64,000 bases of DNA, taken from NCBI GenBank assembly GCA_910587485.1, contig CAJUKN010000003.1:109983-173982 (forward strand). Reading direction: 5' to 3'. The notes below the pieces were generated by a model. The model was not told where the DNA came from. It saw nothing but the letters and a program-made list of their open reading frames with translations, and made no database searches. The translations under genes and the position numbers were made by a program. Positions 34,874 through 44,567 of this stretch are shown here, piece by piece. Origin of the DNA: an uncultured Lachnospira sp. (GTDB lineage: Bacteria; Bacillota; Clostridia; Lachnospirales; Lachnospiraceae). Every line of letters starts with the position of its first letter. Within the stretch, counting starts at the first letter, position 1.

Positions 34874-34898
34874 AAAAATAATAATATATATTTGAAAT

Positions 34899-34932
34899 AA
34901 GACTATCTCACAAAGTGTGATAGTCTTGTTGA
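34899..34932 (+). terminator. Terminator after bioY
   Basis: AAGACTATCTCAC (34899-34911) pairs with GTGTGATAGTCTT (34915-34927) over 12 of 13 positions, followed by a T-rich but interrupted stretch. Confidence 0.7.
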
Positions 34933-35083
34933 TTTGTTGTTGTAAAAAATATAAATAAATATGTATTTATATTTATTTATTTTTGTTATAATATTAATTT
35001 AATATTTTTGATAAAATCTTTCGATTTTCTTCATTTACAACATGAGCAGTATTTTTAATAATTTATTTTTAAAATTTTACATT

Positions 35084-35257
35084 CTATTGCTGAAATCTAA
35101 ATATTATATTTTGAATACTAAACATTACTTTTGGTACTTTATGGGATATACCAATTAAAACTAATGATTTTACTTTGTCAGGAAAATCTAAAACATAATT
35201 TAATGCTAGTATACCACCTAACGAAATACCACATAAATTAAAATTTTTTTTCATCAT
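35084..35257 (-). pseudogene. Alpha/beta-hydrolase fragment
   Basis: About 57 residues on the minus strand starting MKKNFNLCGISLGG. GISLGG is the nucleophile elbow (G-x-S-x-G) of an alpha/beta hydrolase, followed by LDFPDKVKSLVLIGISHKVP, the typical next strand and loop. The first ~80 residues and everything after FRFQQ (acid and histidine) are missing, so it is a relic. The open frame extends slightly upstream (to 35299) into unrelated sequence. The remainder of 34933-35538 holds the element tail and no other gene. Confidence 0.75.
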
Positions 35258-35344
35258 AAACCTCCACTTTAACCTCCAATTTGTCCTTTCTTCTATCAAA
35301 CATTATTATAGAGAACGGTTATAAAAAATGCAATGAAGTAACAA

Positions 35345-35390
35345 TGAGATGATGAGCAAGTAGTAAAATAGATTGCAAATATCCGTTTGT
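35345..35390 (+). repeat. Dispersed element, tail only (copy l)
   Basis: GAGATGATGAGCAAGTAGTA followed by AGATTGCAAATATCCGTTTG; tail of the dispersed element, between the hydrolase relic and the next gene. Confidence 0.65.
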
Positions 35391-35538
35391 TTTTTTTGTT
35401 CCATATAAAAAATTACTCAGAAAATAAAATTTACGTTAATTTTATGGCAATATTTAACAAAATGTAGTAAAATACAATTAAATTTAATTATAAAAGAAAA
35501 AAGCTTTATAGATATTGCTTTAGAAATGGAGGATTACA

Positions 35539-35829
35539 ATGAGGTGTTCAAGAACTGAGCTTGAGGCAGATGTGCAAAAATATGAATTAAATAAAAATTT
35601 AGAAGATGGATTTGAGCGTTGGTCTGATGTGGTAACAAAAGGCTGGATAGTCACTGATTTTTTGGTTAAAGTGAAACGTGAAGATGGAAGTATTGTTTGT
35701 CCATATATCAAACATAGAAGGGGACGTACATTTATAGCTGAAGGAGATTACATTATCATAGAAGATGATGGAACAAAACATGTGTGTGGAGCAGATAAGA
35801 TTTTTCAGCGTTACAAAAGATGTGAATAA
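35539..35829 (+). CDS. Conserved small hypothetical protein
   Basis: 96 residues, no signal or membrane segment, not recognised by name. Sequence features: ELEADVQKYELNKNLEDGFE, then KGWIVTDFLVKVKREDGS, VCPYIKHRRGRTFIAEGDY and a C-terminal HVCGADKIFQRYKRC. The middle looks like a small beta barrel. Two CxxxK/CGA cysteines could bind metal but spacing is irregular. ATG after TGGAGG. An intrinsic-type hairpin follows, so it may be monocistronic. Confidence 0.7.
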   Translation: MRCSRTELEADVQKYELNKNLEDGFERWSDVVTKGWIVTDFLVKVKREDGSIVCPYIKHRRGRTFIAEGDYIIIEDDGTKHVCGADKIFQRYKRCE

Positions 35830-35836
35830 TAATGAT

Positions 35837-35869
35837 AATGCGCGGGCTTTTAGTTCGTGCATTGTTTTT
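35837..35869 (+). terminator. Intrinsic terminator or attenuator
   Basis: AATGCGCGGGCT (35837-35848) pairs with AGTTCGTGCATT (35852-35863) over 12 bp including G-U pairs, followed by GTTTTTG. It lies only 17 bases before the thioesterase start. Confidence 0.75.
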
Positions 35870-35885
35870 GAAATAGGAGATTAAT

Positions 35886-36629
35886 ATGATTTACAAACAA
35901 ACACATATAATAGGAATTGAAGAAATTGATAGTCACTGTAAGGCAACCAATAGAGCATTATTAGTTGCTATGGAAAATATAGCCTGCGCATATTCTGCGA
36001 ATGTAGGGTATGGGGCAAGAGATATTGAGACAAAAAAACGTGCATGGATATTATTACAATGGAAAATTCAGGTTTTAAAAAGACCATTTTATAATGAAAA
36101 AATTGAAGTTATAACATGGTCAAGAAGTGTGGACAAGTTGTTTGCATATCGTGATTATGAGATTCGTTATGAAAATGGTGAATTGTTGGCAATTGGCACA
36201 TCAAAATGGCTTCTTATGGATACAGAGCGAAAAAGAGCTGTAAGAATCACACAAGATGTTATGGAACTGTATGAAAATGAAAATAAATCAGTATTTGAAA
36301 AAAATGAAGATAAAATTCAATATGATGAGGAAGAATTAAAAACGGCTAAGAGCCAATCATATACATTGCTTAGAAGAGATTTTGATATGCATGGTCATAT
36401 GCACAATATTAATTATTTAGATATGGTATATGAAATTTTGCCTCAAAATGTATATGATACAGTTGATTTTAGGACAATTCATATAGAATATAAAAAACAA
36501 ATTCTTCCAAGTACAGTTATTGATTGCAAATATTATAAGAAAGATTTTACACATTATGTTATAGTGACAAGTAACGAGGGGATACATTCCATTATTGCTT
36601 TGACGCAGGCGGATGATTTACAGTCATAG
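35886..36629 (+). CDS. Acyl-ACP thioesterase (FatA type)
   Basis: 247 residues, double hot-dog fold. Hydrolyses acyl-acyl carrier protein to release free fatty acids. Seen: the first hot-dog helix ATNRALLVAMENIACAY, WILLQWKIQVLKRPFYNEKIEV, TWSRSVDKLFAYRDYEI, the second-domain catalytic-type segment DFDMHGHMHNINYLDMVYE and IEYKKQI. This matches the PF01643 acyl-ACP thioesterase pattern of Gram-positive anaerobes. ATG after AGGAG. Chain-length preference cannot be read. Lactate dehydrogenase follows after 100 bases. Confidence 0.88.
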   Translation: MIYKQTHIIGIEEIDSHCKATNRALLVAMENIACAYSANVGYGARDIETKKRAWILLQWKIQVLKRPFYNEKIEVITWSRSVDKLFAYRDYEIRYENGELLAIGTSKWLLMDTERKRAVRITQDVMELYENENKSVFEKNEDKIQYDEEELKTAKSQSYTLLRRDFDMHGHMHNINYLDMVYEILPQNVYDTVDFRTIHIEYKKQILPSTVIDCKYYKKDFTHYVIVTSNEGIHSIIALTQADDLQS

Positions 36630-36727
36630 CCTAGCAGTTACAAGGATTTCTGCATATTTGACTTTTATTATGACAATACTATATATACAAGATTTAACAT
36701 AAAATTGATGAAAGATTGGAGATATGT

Positions 36728-37681
36728 ATGGTAAAGTCAAATGTAAATTTAAGAAAAGTTGCAGTAATTGGTTGTGGATTTGTAGGTTCAGCATCAGCGT
36801 TTGCATTGATGCAAAGCGGGTTATTTTCAGAGATGGTATTGCTTGATTCAGATGCTGACAAAGCAGAAGGAGAAGCACTTGATATCAGTCATGGAACACC
36901 ATTTGCAAGACCAATGAAAATATATGCAGGAAGTTATGATGATATCGTAGATGCAGCTATCATAGTGGTGACAGCAGGTGCAAATCAAAAGCCCGGTGAG
37001 ACGAGACTGGATTTGGTTAAAAAAAATGTGGAGATATTTAAAAATATTATTCCACAGATAAGTCAAAGAGAATGTCATGGGATTATTTTGGTAGTATCAA
37101 ATCCTGTTGATATATTGACTTATACTGCCCTTAAAATTAGTGGATTTCCTTCAAATCGTGTTATTGGTTCAGGAACAGTGCTTGATACAGGACGTATGAA
37201 GGAAATTTTAGGAAAGATGTTAAAAGTAGATAGCAGAAGTATTCACGCATTTATTATAGGTGAACATGGAGATAGTGAAATTGCTGCTATAAGCAGTGCA
37301 AATGTATCAGGAACACCACTTGATGATTTTTGTAAATCGCATGCAGGAGGAGAAATAAAAGATTTAGACAAGATTGCTGAGGAAGTAAAAAACAGTGCGT
37401 ATGAGATTATTGAAAGAAAGCATGCGACATATTATGGTATTGCAATGTCTGTAAAGAGAATATGTGAGGCAATTGTAAGAGATGAAAAGTCAATTTTGCC
37501 AATTTCTTCTATTATGGAAGGGGAATATGGCATTGAAAATGTTGCATTGTCTATGCCTGCTATTGTCGGAAAAGATGGTATGGAGAGTAAAATTCCTATC
37601 GCTTTAAATTATGATGAGCTTAATAAATTACAAGAATCAGCAAAAACATTAAAGCAAGTTATTCAAAATAATGAATTATAA
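36728..37681 (+). CDS. ldh: L-lactate dehydrogenase
   Basis: 317 residues. Reduces pyruvate to L-lactate with NADH, a fermentation end reaction. Rossmann loop GCGFVGSASA near the N-terminus; coenzyme loop ANQKPGETRLDL, in which Gln rather than Arg before KPG marks lactate over malate specificity; SNPVDILTY; catalytic His in GEHGDSE. ATG 36728 follows GGAGATAT. Residues for fructose-1,6-bisphosphate control are not readable by eye. Confidence 0.93.
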   Translation: MVKSNVNLRKVAVIGCGFVGSASAFALMQSGLFSEMVLLDSDADKAEGEALDISHGTPFARPMKIYAGSYDDIVDAAIIVVTAGANQKPGETRLDLVKKNVEIFKNIIPQISQRECHGIILVVSNPVDILTYTALKISGFPSNRVIGSGTVLDTGRMKEILGKMLKVDSRSIHAFIIGEHGDSEIAAISSANVSGTPLDDFCKSHAGGEIKDLDKIAEEVKNSAYEIIERKHATYYGIAMSVKRICEAIVRDEKSILPISSIMEGEYGIENVALSMPAIVGKDGMESKIPIALNYDELNKLQESAKTLKQVIQNNEL

Positions 37682-37711
37682 AACGTATTTTATATTATTA
37701 AAAAATAATTT

Positions 37712-37829
37712 CTGCAAGTAATAACCTAAGCAAATGTGCTTGTATGGATATTTGGCAACTGTTATGAAGGTCAAATATTTCGCAAGTTGAGGCGGATATT
37801 TGACTTCAAAAAGTTGCTTGTAGTTTTTT
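37712..37829 (+). promoter_or_regulatory. Structured leader before ABC exporter, candidate riboswitch/attenuator
   Basis: CTGCAAGTAA (37712-37721) can pair with the distal TTGCTTGTAG that ends just before TTTTTT. Inside are AAGCA/TGCTT (37728-37741) and a long hairpin GTCAAATATTTCGC/GCGGATATTTGAC with loop AAGTTGAG. GGATATTTG occurs twice, once before and once as the 3' arm of that hairpin; both copies can pair with the single CAAATAT between them, so two folds are mutually exclusive. GCAACT (37755-37760) can also pair with AGTTGC beside the T-run. It matches no class I recognise. Confidence 0.6.
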
Positions 37830-37858
37830 ACACAATAAGAGAAAGGATTTAATAAATT

Positions 37859-39607
37859 ATGAAACGGATACTAATGTATTTAAGAAGGTATCGTAAAGAA
37901 TGTGTACTAGCACCATTGTTTAAAATGTTAGAAGCTACATTTGAATTATTTGTGCCATTAGTGGTATCATCAATTATTGATATTGGTATAGCTGGGCAGG
38001 ATAAGGGTTATATTTTTAAAATGTGTATGATGTTGATATTGCTTGCAATTATTGGACTTGTTTGTTCAATTACAGCGCAATATTTTGCTGCTAAAGCGGC
38101 AGTAGGCTGTGCAACAGGTTTAAGACATCATTTATTTAGTCATATTCAAAGTTTATCGTTTTCAGAGTTAGATACAGTAGGAACATCAACCTTAATTACG
38201 CGAATGACAAGTGATGTCAATCAGGTGCAAAATGGTGTTAATCTTGTTTTGAGATTGTTTTTGCGTTCACCTTTTATTGTGTTTGGTGCAATGATTATGG
38301 CTTTTACTATAGATGTTCAAGCAGCATTAGTATTTGTGGCAGCTATTCCAATACTTGCAATCATTGTATTTGGGATTATGTTTATTACAAGACCTATGTA
38401 TAAAAAAGTACAGTCTGGACTTGATAAGATACTTGGAATAACAAGGGAAAATCTTGTTGGCGTAAGAGTGATAAGAGCGTTTAATAAAGAAAATGAAGAG
38501 GTAAGACGTTTTAAACAGTCCAATGAACAATTAAATCATTTGCAAAAGTTTGTTGGCAAGATATCAGGTTTAATGAATCCATTGACTTATGTTGTGGTAA
38601 ATGTGTCTATTATTATATTAATTTGGATTGGAGCTATTCGTGTCAATGCAGGAACATTATCAACAGGTCAAGTGATTGCTTTATACAACTATATGTCTCA
38701 GATATTAGTGGAACTTATTAAATTAGCAAACCTTATTATCAGTGTAACAAAGGCATTGGCATGTGCTAATCGAATTGATGAAATATTTTGTGTTCAGTCT
38801 GAGATGGTTGATGGAAAAATTGATATTAAAAAGCAAAAAGAACAGAAAAACTCTAATGTGCAAACGCCTATTATTGAGTTTAAAAATGTTTCATTGAAAT
38901 ATAAAGGTGGTGGAGAAGAAGCTATTTCATATATTAACTTTAAAGTCAACAGAGGTGAAACAGTAGGTGTTATTGGAGGAACAGGCTCAGGTAAATCTTC
39001 GCTTATAGGATTAATTCCACGTTTTTATGATGCTACAAAGGGTGAAGTTCTTATTGATGGAGTAAATGTTAAAGAATATACACAAGAATCCATACGGTCA
39101 AAAGTTGCAGTAGTTATGCAAAAAGCCTTGTTATTTAAAGGAACCATTCGAGATAATGTAAAATGGGGGAAGCAAGATGCTACGGATGAAGAAGTGATGA
39201 AGGCTTTGGAGATATCTCAAGCGAAAGAATTTGTAGAGAAAAAGGATGGAGTACTGGATGCTTTTGTAGACCAAGCAGGAAAAAATCTTTCAGGAGGACA
39301 AAGGCAAAGACTTACTATTGCTAGAGCAGTTGTGGGGCAGCCAGATATTTTAATCCTTGATGACAGTTCTTCTGCATTAGACTTTGCGACCGATGCAGCA
39401 CTTAGAAATTCAATAAGAAATATGACGCCTTCGCCAACATTGTTTATTGTTTCTCAAAGAGCCGCATCGATGATGCATGCTGATAAGATTATTGTATTGG
39501 ACGATGGCATAATAACAGGTATTGGTACGCATAAAGAACTCCTTGCAAGTTGTGAAGTGTATCAAGAGATATATCATTCACAATTTAAGACAAAGGAGGA
39601 AAAATAA
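37859..39607 (+). CDS. Heterodimeric ABC exporter subunit A (degenerate site)
   Basis: 582 residues: six membrane helices (about 1-310) and an ATPase domain (about 345-582). Walker A GGTGSGKSS, signature LSGGQRQRLTIARA, but Walker B reads ILILDDSSSALD, with Asp in place of the catalytic Glu. This is the hallmark of the subunit with a degenerate nucleotide site, as in TM287/288 and LmrC/D pairs. It exports drugs, lipids or peptides. ATG after GAGAAAGG, behind the structured leader. The partner begins one base after the stop. Confidence 0.92.
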   Translation: MKRILMYLRRYRKECVLAPLFKMLEATFELFVPLVVSSIIDIGIAGQDKGYIFKMCMMLILLAIIGLVCSITAQYFAAKAAVGCATGLRHHLFSHIQSLSFSELDTVGTSTLITRMTSDVNQVQNGVNLVLRLFLRSPFIVFGAMIMAFTIDVQAALVFVAAIPILAIIVFGIMFITRPMYKKVQSGLDKILGITRENLVGVRVIRAFNKENEEVRRFKQSNEQLNHLQKFVGKISGLMNPLTYVVVNVSIIILIWIGAIRVNAGTLSTGQVIALYNYMSQILVELIKLANLIISVTKALACANRIDEIFCVQSEMVDGKIDIKKQKEQKNSNVQTPIIEFKNVSLKYKGGGEEAISYINFKVNRGETVGVIGGTGSGKSSLIGLIPRFYDATKGEVLIDGVNVKEYTQESIRSKVAVVMQKALLFKGTIRDNVKWGKQDATDEEVMKALEISQAKEFVEKKDGVLDAFVDQAGKNLSGGQRQRLTIARAVVGQPDILILDDSSSALDFATDAALRNSIRNMTPSPTLFIVSQRAASMMHADKIIVLDDGIITGIGTHKELLASCEVYQEIYHSQFKTKEEK

Positions 39608-39608
39608 C

Positions 39609-41345
39609 ATGGTTTCTTGGAAAGTAATTAAAAAAGTGCTTAGAAGAATTAAAAAGTATTGGTTTTTCCTTGTGCTTTCTGTGCTTATGGCAATAATAAC
39701 AGTTGCTTCAACGCTGTATGTACCTATTCTTATAGGTAAAGCTATTGATTATATTGTAGGAGCAAATAATGTTGATTTTGAAAATATTAAAAGTATTCTT
39801 TTTACAATTGCAGTATTTATTGGCATAACAGCTTTGTCTCAATGGATAATGAATATATGTAACAATAAAATAACATATCATGTTGTAAGGGATATTCGAG
39901 ATGAAGCTATTGAGAAAATTCAACGGCTTCCATTAAAATATATTGATGGACATTCATATGGTGAGGTTGTCAGTCGTGTTATTGCTGATGTAGACCAGTT
40001 TGCCGATGGTCTTTTAATGGGATTTACACAATTTTTTATTGGGGTAATGACAATTATAGGTACATTAGGATTTATGCTGATGATAAATTTTAAAATTACA
40101 TTAGTTGTTGTATTTGTCACACCATTGTCCTTTTTTGTGGCAAGTTTTATTGCAAAGAAAACTTATATGATGTTTAAGCTGCAGTCTGAGACAAGAGGAG
40201 AACAAACAGCATTTATTGATGAAATTATTGGAGGTCAAAAGGTTGTAAAAGCATATAACCATGAGGAGACGTCAATACATCAATTTGATGAGATTAATGA
40301 AAAATTGCAAAAATATTCATTGCGGGCAATATTTTTCTCATCACTTACAAATCCTTCTACACGATTTGTCAATAGCTTAGTTTATGCAGGTGTTGCAGTA
40401 ACTGGTGCTATATCTGCCATATATGGAGGTATCACTGTTGGACAATTGTCTAGTTTTTTAAGTTATGCAAATCAATATACAAAACCTTTTAATGAAATAT
40501 CAGGTGTTGTGACAGAGTTGCAAAATGCGTTGGCATGTGCCTCCAGAGTGTTTGAATTAATAGAAGAATGTCCAGAAGTGCCTGATAGTCCTAGTGCAAA
40601 AAGAGCAATTCAAATAGATGGAACGGTTGATTTAGACAATGTATTTTTTTCCTATATTCCAGATAAAAAATTGATTGAAAATTTTAATCTTCATGTAAAA
40701 AAAGGACAAAAAGTGGCTATTGTTGGACCAACAGGCTGTGGAAAAACCACAATTATTAATCTTCTTATGAGATTTTATGATGTTGACAGTGGAAAAATCA
40801 GCGTTTCAGGAATAAATATAAAGGATATGACTAGAAGCGCATTAAGAAGCGGATATGGTATGGTACTTCAAGAAACATGGCTTAAATCAGGTACGATTCG
40901 TGATAATATTGTGATGGGAAAACCTGATGCGACAGATGAAGAGGTCATTGCGGCAGCAAAAGCCGCTCATTCGCACAGTTTCATAAAAAGATTGTCTGAT
41001 GGGTATAATACGATTATAGGAGAAGATGGGGGCGGATTGTCACAAGGACAAAAGCAGCTTTTGTGCATTACAAGAGTAATGTTATGTCACCCATCTATGC
41101 TGATATTAGATGAGGCTACATCTTCTATAGATACACGTACAGAAGTAAAAATTCAAAAAGCGTTTGATAAATTGATGGAGGGAAGAACAAGTTTTATTGT
41201 TGCTCATCGATTGTCAACGATTCAATCGGCAGATATTATTCTCGTTATGAAAGATGGACATATTATAGAACAGGGAAATCACAAAGAATTGCTTGCAAAA
41301 GGTGGATTTTATAAAAATCTTTATGAGAGTCAATTTGCCAAATAA
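39609..41345 (+). CDS. Heterodimeric ABC exporter subunit B
   Basis: 578 residues from ATG 39609, 8 bases after GGAGG; the stop of subunit A and this start are one base apart. Six membrane helices then ATPase domain: Walker A GPTGCGKTT, Walker B LILDEATSSID with catalytic Glu, switch VAHRLST, but signature LSQGQKQLL deviates from LSGGQ. Paired with subunit A, one composite site is normal and one is degenerate. Substrate unknown. Confidence 0.92.
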   Translation: MVSWKVIKKVLRRIKKYWFFLVLSVLMAIITVASTLYVPILIGKAIDYIVGANNVDFENIKSILFTIAVFIGITALSQWIMNICNNKITYHVVRDIRDEAIEKIQRLPLKYIDGHSYGEVVSRVIADVDQFADGLLMGFTQFFIGVMTIIGTLGFMLMINFKITLVVVFVTPLSFFVASFIAKKTYMMFKLQSETRGEQTAFIDEIIGGQKVVKAYNHEETSIHQFDEINEKLQKYSLRAIFFSSLTNPSTRFVNSLVYAGVAVTGAISAIYGGITVGQLSSFLSYANQYTKPFNEISGVVTELQNALACASRVFELIEECPEVPDSPSAKRAIQIDGTVDLDNVFFSYIPDKKLIENFNLHVKKGQKVAIVGPTGCGKTTIINLLMRFYDVDSGKISVSGINIKDMTRSALRSGYGMVLQETWLKSGTIRDNIVMGKPDATDEEVIAAAKAAHSHSFIKRLSDGYNTIIGEDGGGLSQGQKQLLCITRVMLCHPSMLILDEATSSIDTRTEVKIQKAFDKLMEGRTSFIVAHRLSTIQSADIILVMKDGHIIEQGNHKELLAKGGFYKNLYESQFAK

Positions 41346-41391
41346 ACAATAATGTGGTTTAATAATGTAAAAATAGGAAGGAGTTGTTGTT

Positions 41392-41589
41392 ATGACTTTT
41401 ATTAACAAAGAGAAGGTTTTAAATGGTGTGGAAAAGGCTGTTGATGTAACAAATAATGTAGCAGATAAAACACAGGATTATATCAAGAAAAATGAGCTTG
41501 ATAAGAAAGCCAAGAATATGGCGAATGAGTTTGGCGAGGGTATAAAATCAGTTGGAAAAGAAATAGAGGGATTTTTTCATAAATCTTGA
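41392..41589 (+). CDS. Small amphipathic helical protein
   Basis: 65 residues, charged, with VEKAVDVTNNVADKTQDYIK and KKAKNMANEFGEGIKSVGKE, suggesting a long amphipathic helix ending EIEGFFHKS. No cysteine, signal or membrane segment. ATG after AGGAG. It follows the ABC exporter by 46 bases and may be co-transcribed. Family not recognised; resembles small membrane-surface or apolipoprotein-like proteins. Confidence 0.65.
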   Translation: MTFINKEKVLNGVEKAVDVTNNVADKTQDYIKKNELDKKAKNMANEFGEGIKSVGKEIEGFFHKS

Positions 41590-41720
41590 GAAAATGTAAA
41601 ATTGATTCATAAAGTGTAATTGTTATTGTTTGACAATGATATAAAATTTAGTATTATATGAATATGGGGCTGTCGTTGGCAACCCCTTTTGTTCAATTAA
41701 TGTATCATAGGAGTGAATTT

Positions 41721-43586
41721 ATGAGTATTTATGATGAAAGAATAAATCAATTAAGAGTTTTGATGAGGGATAAAAATATTGATGCTTATATTGTATGTAC
41801 GCAAGATTTTCACAGTTCTGAATATGTGGGGGATTATTTTAAAGCAAGAGAATATCTTTCAGGATTTACAGGTTCTGCTGGTACATTGGTTATTACATAT
41901 AATAAAGCTGCATTGTGGACAGATGGAAGATATTATTTACAGGCAGAAGAACAGTTATCAGTTAGTAATATTGAACTGATGAAGATGGGGCAAAAAAATG
42001 TTGATACAATTGAGGAATATTTAACAAAAAGTTTTGATGACAGAATAAAACAATCAAGTGATGTAGGTCACAATTCTTACAATGATTTGGAAGAATTGCA
42101 TAATCATCAAGATAAATTTATAATTGGATTTGATGGACGTACCGTTAATAATAATTTTGTACAGCATTTAAAAAGCAAAATAAAATTAAATATATCCATA
42201 TATGCAGACGAAGATTTAGTTGAAGCCGTGTGGAAGGATAGACCTTTACTGTCTGCAAAACCTGTGTGGGAACTTGATTTTGGATATACAGGGCGAATGC
42301 GAGAGGAAAAACTAGAGACATTAAGAGAGGAGATGAAAAAAACAGATAGTGATATATGTATTTTAGCATCTCTTGATGATATTGCATGGCTTTTAAATCT
42401 TAGAGGAAATGATATACAGTACAATCCTGTATTTTTATCTTATATGATAATTGGTATGAATCATGCAGTGTTATATGCGAATGAAGTTATTTTTTCTGAT
42501 GAAATTAAAGAAAAATTAGAATTAGCTCAGATTACGATTAAATCATATAATGATATATATATGGATATTACAAAGATAGATTCCAACAAAAATGTATTAG
42601 TTGATTATAATAAAGTTAATTATCGTCTTGTACATTTAATTCCCTCAAAATGTAAGATACAAAATATTCAAAGTCCAATTATGCGAATGAAAGCAGTAAA
42701 AAATAGTATAGAATGTGATAATATACGAAAAGCACATTTAAAAGATGGCATTGCTGTTACAAAATTTATGTATTGGCTAAAAATGAATATTGGCAAAATA
42801 AAAATTACAGAATTAAGTGCAGCAAAAAAATTGGAGGAATTGAGAGCAAATCAAGAAGGATACATAGGTGCAAGCTTTGCGCCAATAATGGCATATGGTA
42901 AACATGGAGCAATCGTGCATTACAGTGCTACCGAAGAAAGCAATGTAAAACTTGAAAAAAAAGGATTTTTGTTATCGGATACAGGGGGACATTATCTTGA
43001 AGGAACAACCGATATAACTAGAACATATGTACTTGGAGAACTTAAAAATGAAGAAAAAACAGCATTTACTTTAGTGCTTCGAGGAAATCTAAATTTAGCA
43101 TCAGCAAGATTTAAGTATGGAGTAACAGGGGCTAATTTAGATATTTTAGCAAGACAGCCATTGTGGGAAAATGGACTTGATTACAATCATGGCACAGGGC
43201 ATGGTGTAGGATATGTTTTAAATGTACATGAGGGACCAAATTGTATAGGTTGGCAGATAAAATCGGATAGAACAAATAATACAGTATTAGAGGAAGGAAT
43301 GGTAACATCTAATGAGCCTGGATTCTATTTAACGGATGAATTTGGTATACGCCATGAAAATTTGATATTATGTAAAATGTTATCTGAAACAGAATATGGC
43401 AAGTTTATGGGATTTGAAACATTAACATTAGTGCCTTTTGATTTGGAAGGTATTGATAAAACACTTTTATCCAATAAAGAAATTGATTGGTTAAATAAAT
43501 ATCATCAATATGTATATAAAATGTTAGCTCCTTATTTTGAGGGAGAGGAATTAAAATGGCTTCAAATGACAACTAAAATCATTTAG
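41721..43586 (+). CDS. Xaa-Pro aminopeptidase (M24B)
   Basis: 621 residues from ATG 41721, 7 bases after AGGAG, with the eukaryote-type three-domain length. Removes N-terminal residues before proline. Two creatinase-like N-terminal domains (MSIYDERINQLRVLMRDK...) precede the pita-bread catalytic domain. Metal ligands visible: Asp in LLSDTGGHY, Asp in EGTTDITRTY, His in HGTGHGVGY, Glu in VTSNEPGFY and Glu in GIRHENL. All five are intact, so activity with Mn/Co is expected. Cytosolic. Stands between the exporter genes and the surface-protein group. Confidence 0.93.
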   Translation: MSIYDERINQLRVLMRDKNIDAYIVCTQDFHSSEYVGDYFKAREYLSGFTGSAGTLVITYNKAALWTDGRYYLQAEEQLSVSNIELMKMGQKNVDTIEEYLTKSFDDRIKQSSDVGHNSYNDLEELHNHQDKFIIGFDGRTVNNNFVQHLKSKIKLNISIYADEDLVEAVWKDRPLLSAKPVWELDFGYTGRMREEKLETLREEMKKTDSDICILASLDDIAWLLNLRGNDIQYNPVFLSYMIIGMNHAVLYANEVIFSDEIKEKLELAQITIKSYNDIYMDITKIDSNKNVLVDYNKVNYRLVHLIPSKCKIQNIQSPIMRMKAVKNSIECDNIRKAHLKDGIAVTKFMYWLKMNIGKIKITELSAAKKLEELRANQEGYIGASFAPIMAYGKHGAIVHYSATEESNVKLEKKGFLLSDTGGHYLEGTTDITRTYVLGELKNEEKTAFTLVLRGNLNLASARFKYGVTGANLDILARQPLWENGLDYNHGTGHGVGYVLNVHEGPNCIGWQIKSDRTNNTVLEEGMVTSNEPGFYLTDEFGIRHENLILCKMLSETEYGKFMGFETLTLVPFDLEGIDKTLLSNKEIDWLNKYHQYVYKMLAPYFEGEELKWLQMTTKII

Positions 43587-43652
43587 CCAGTGACATTTTT
43601 TGGTAATAGTGATATAATTTTTTTGTATTTTGCATAAGGTGGTGTTATTGAT

Positions 43653-44189
43653 ATGAGAAAAGACAAAAAAAGTATCAATATCATGATGATTATTATTGTA
43701 TTGGTATCAATCATTGGTATTGGCGCAAACATTTTTCTTATACGCAATGATAAAGAAAACGAAGGAAATACAGTTGTTCAGTCCAACGAAATAGGAGATA
43801 AACAGTATGCTGTTGGTGTACAAGGAAATACCATTCAAGCAATGAATGATGTAACACCAGAGGCTTCAATAACAGAAGATAATACAGAAGCACAAATACA
43901 AGATATCGAAGAACAAAATACAACAGAACAAAATAGTGAAGAGCAAAATACAATAGAACAAGATATAAAAGAGCAACGTACAATAGCAAGTATGTCAGAT
44001 GGGACATACTATATTGATGGGGCTTCATCAGTCAATATTAGGAGTGCTGCCTATAATCAATCCAAAGTAGTGGGTTGGTTGGCAAAAGGAACAGAGGTTG
44101 AGATGATTAAAGAGGGGAAATATTACTCTTATATCAAACATGGTAATATGGAAGGATATGTTTATAATGAATATATCAGCCAGAAATGA
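43653..44189 (+). CDS. Membrane-anchored SH3b-domain protein
   Basis: 178 residues. Short basic N-terminus, uncleaved signal anchor (IMMIIIVLVSIIGIGANIFL), an extracellular spacer with EQN repeats (NTTEQNSEEQNTIEQ, about residues 85-110), and a C-terminal bacterial SH3 domain (about 115-178): YYIDGASSVNIRSAAYNQSK, WLAKGTEVEM, GYVYNEYIS. SH3b domains bind peptidoglycan or cell-surface ligands. ATG after AAGGTGG with extended -10 TGATATAAT at about 43610. First of a tightly spaced group up to the binding lipoprotein. Confidence 0.82.
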   Translation: MRKDKKSINIMMIIIVLVSIIGIGANIFLIRNDKENEGNTVVQSNEIGDKQYAVGVQGNTIQAMNDVTPEASITEDNTEAQIQDIEEQNTTEQNSEEQNTIEQDIKEQRTIASMSDGTYYIDGASSVNIRSAAYNQSKVVGWLAKGTEVEMIKEGKYYSYIKHGNMEGYVYNEYISQK

Positions 44190-44205
44190 GGTAAAAAACT
44201 GAGAT

Positions 44206-44559
44206 ATGAAAGAATCTTATAGAAGCAAATTTACCATAATTGATTACATATTAGCAGGTTTATCCATGTCATGTTTTATTATAGCAGTGATATTGGTCAG
44301 TTTGAGCATGACATATGGAGCAATTACGACTTTGGGTATTTTTGGTATCTTATTGCTATTATTGTTAAGAAGACAGATTTTAAAACCAGAACCCCTCCCA
44401 GAAGATTCTGAAGAATATAAAGCATTACAAATTAAATATCAAAAAGAAAAGAAAGTATCTAGTGTAAAGATAGATATTCTCAATGCGAAAGTGGAAGAGG
44501 GAGCAAGGGAACGTAAACTTTTAGAAAAAATGATAAATGAAAAAAATATTGAGAATTAA
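44206..44559 (+). CDS. Small membrane protein with coiled-coil tail
   Basis: 117 residues: two membrane helices (about 12-35 and 42-60; IDYILAGLSMSCFIIAVILV and ITTLGIFGILLLLLL), then a charged helical tail (ALQIKYQKEKKVSSVKID ... EEGARERKLLEKMI) that looks coiled-coil and cytosolic. Family not recognised. 16 bases after the SH3b gene and 8 before the SGNH gene, so co-transcribed. Confidence 0.7.
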   Translation: MKESYRSKFTIIDYILAGLSMSCFIIAVILVSLSMTYGAITTLGIFGILLLLLLRRQILKPEPLPEDSEEYKALQIKYQKEKKVSSVKIDILNAKVEEGARERKLLEKMINEKNIEN

Positions 44560-44567
44560 TATTTAAA

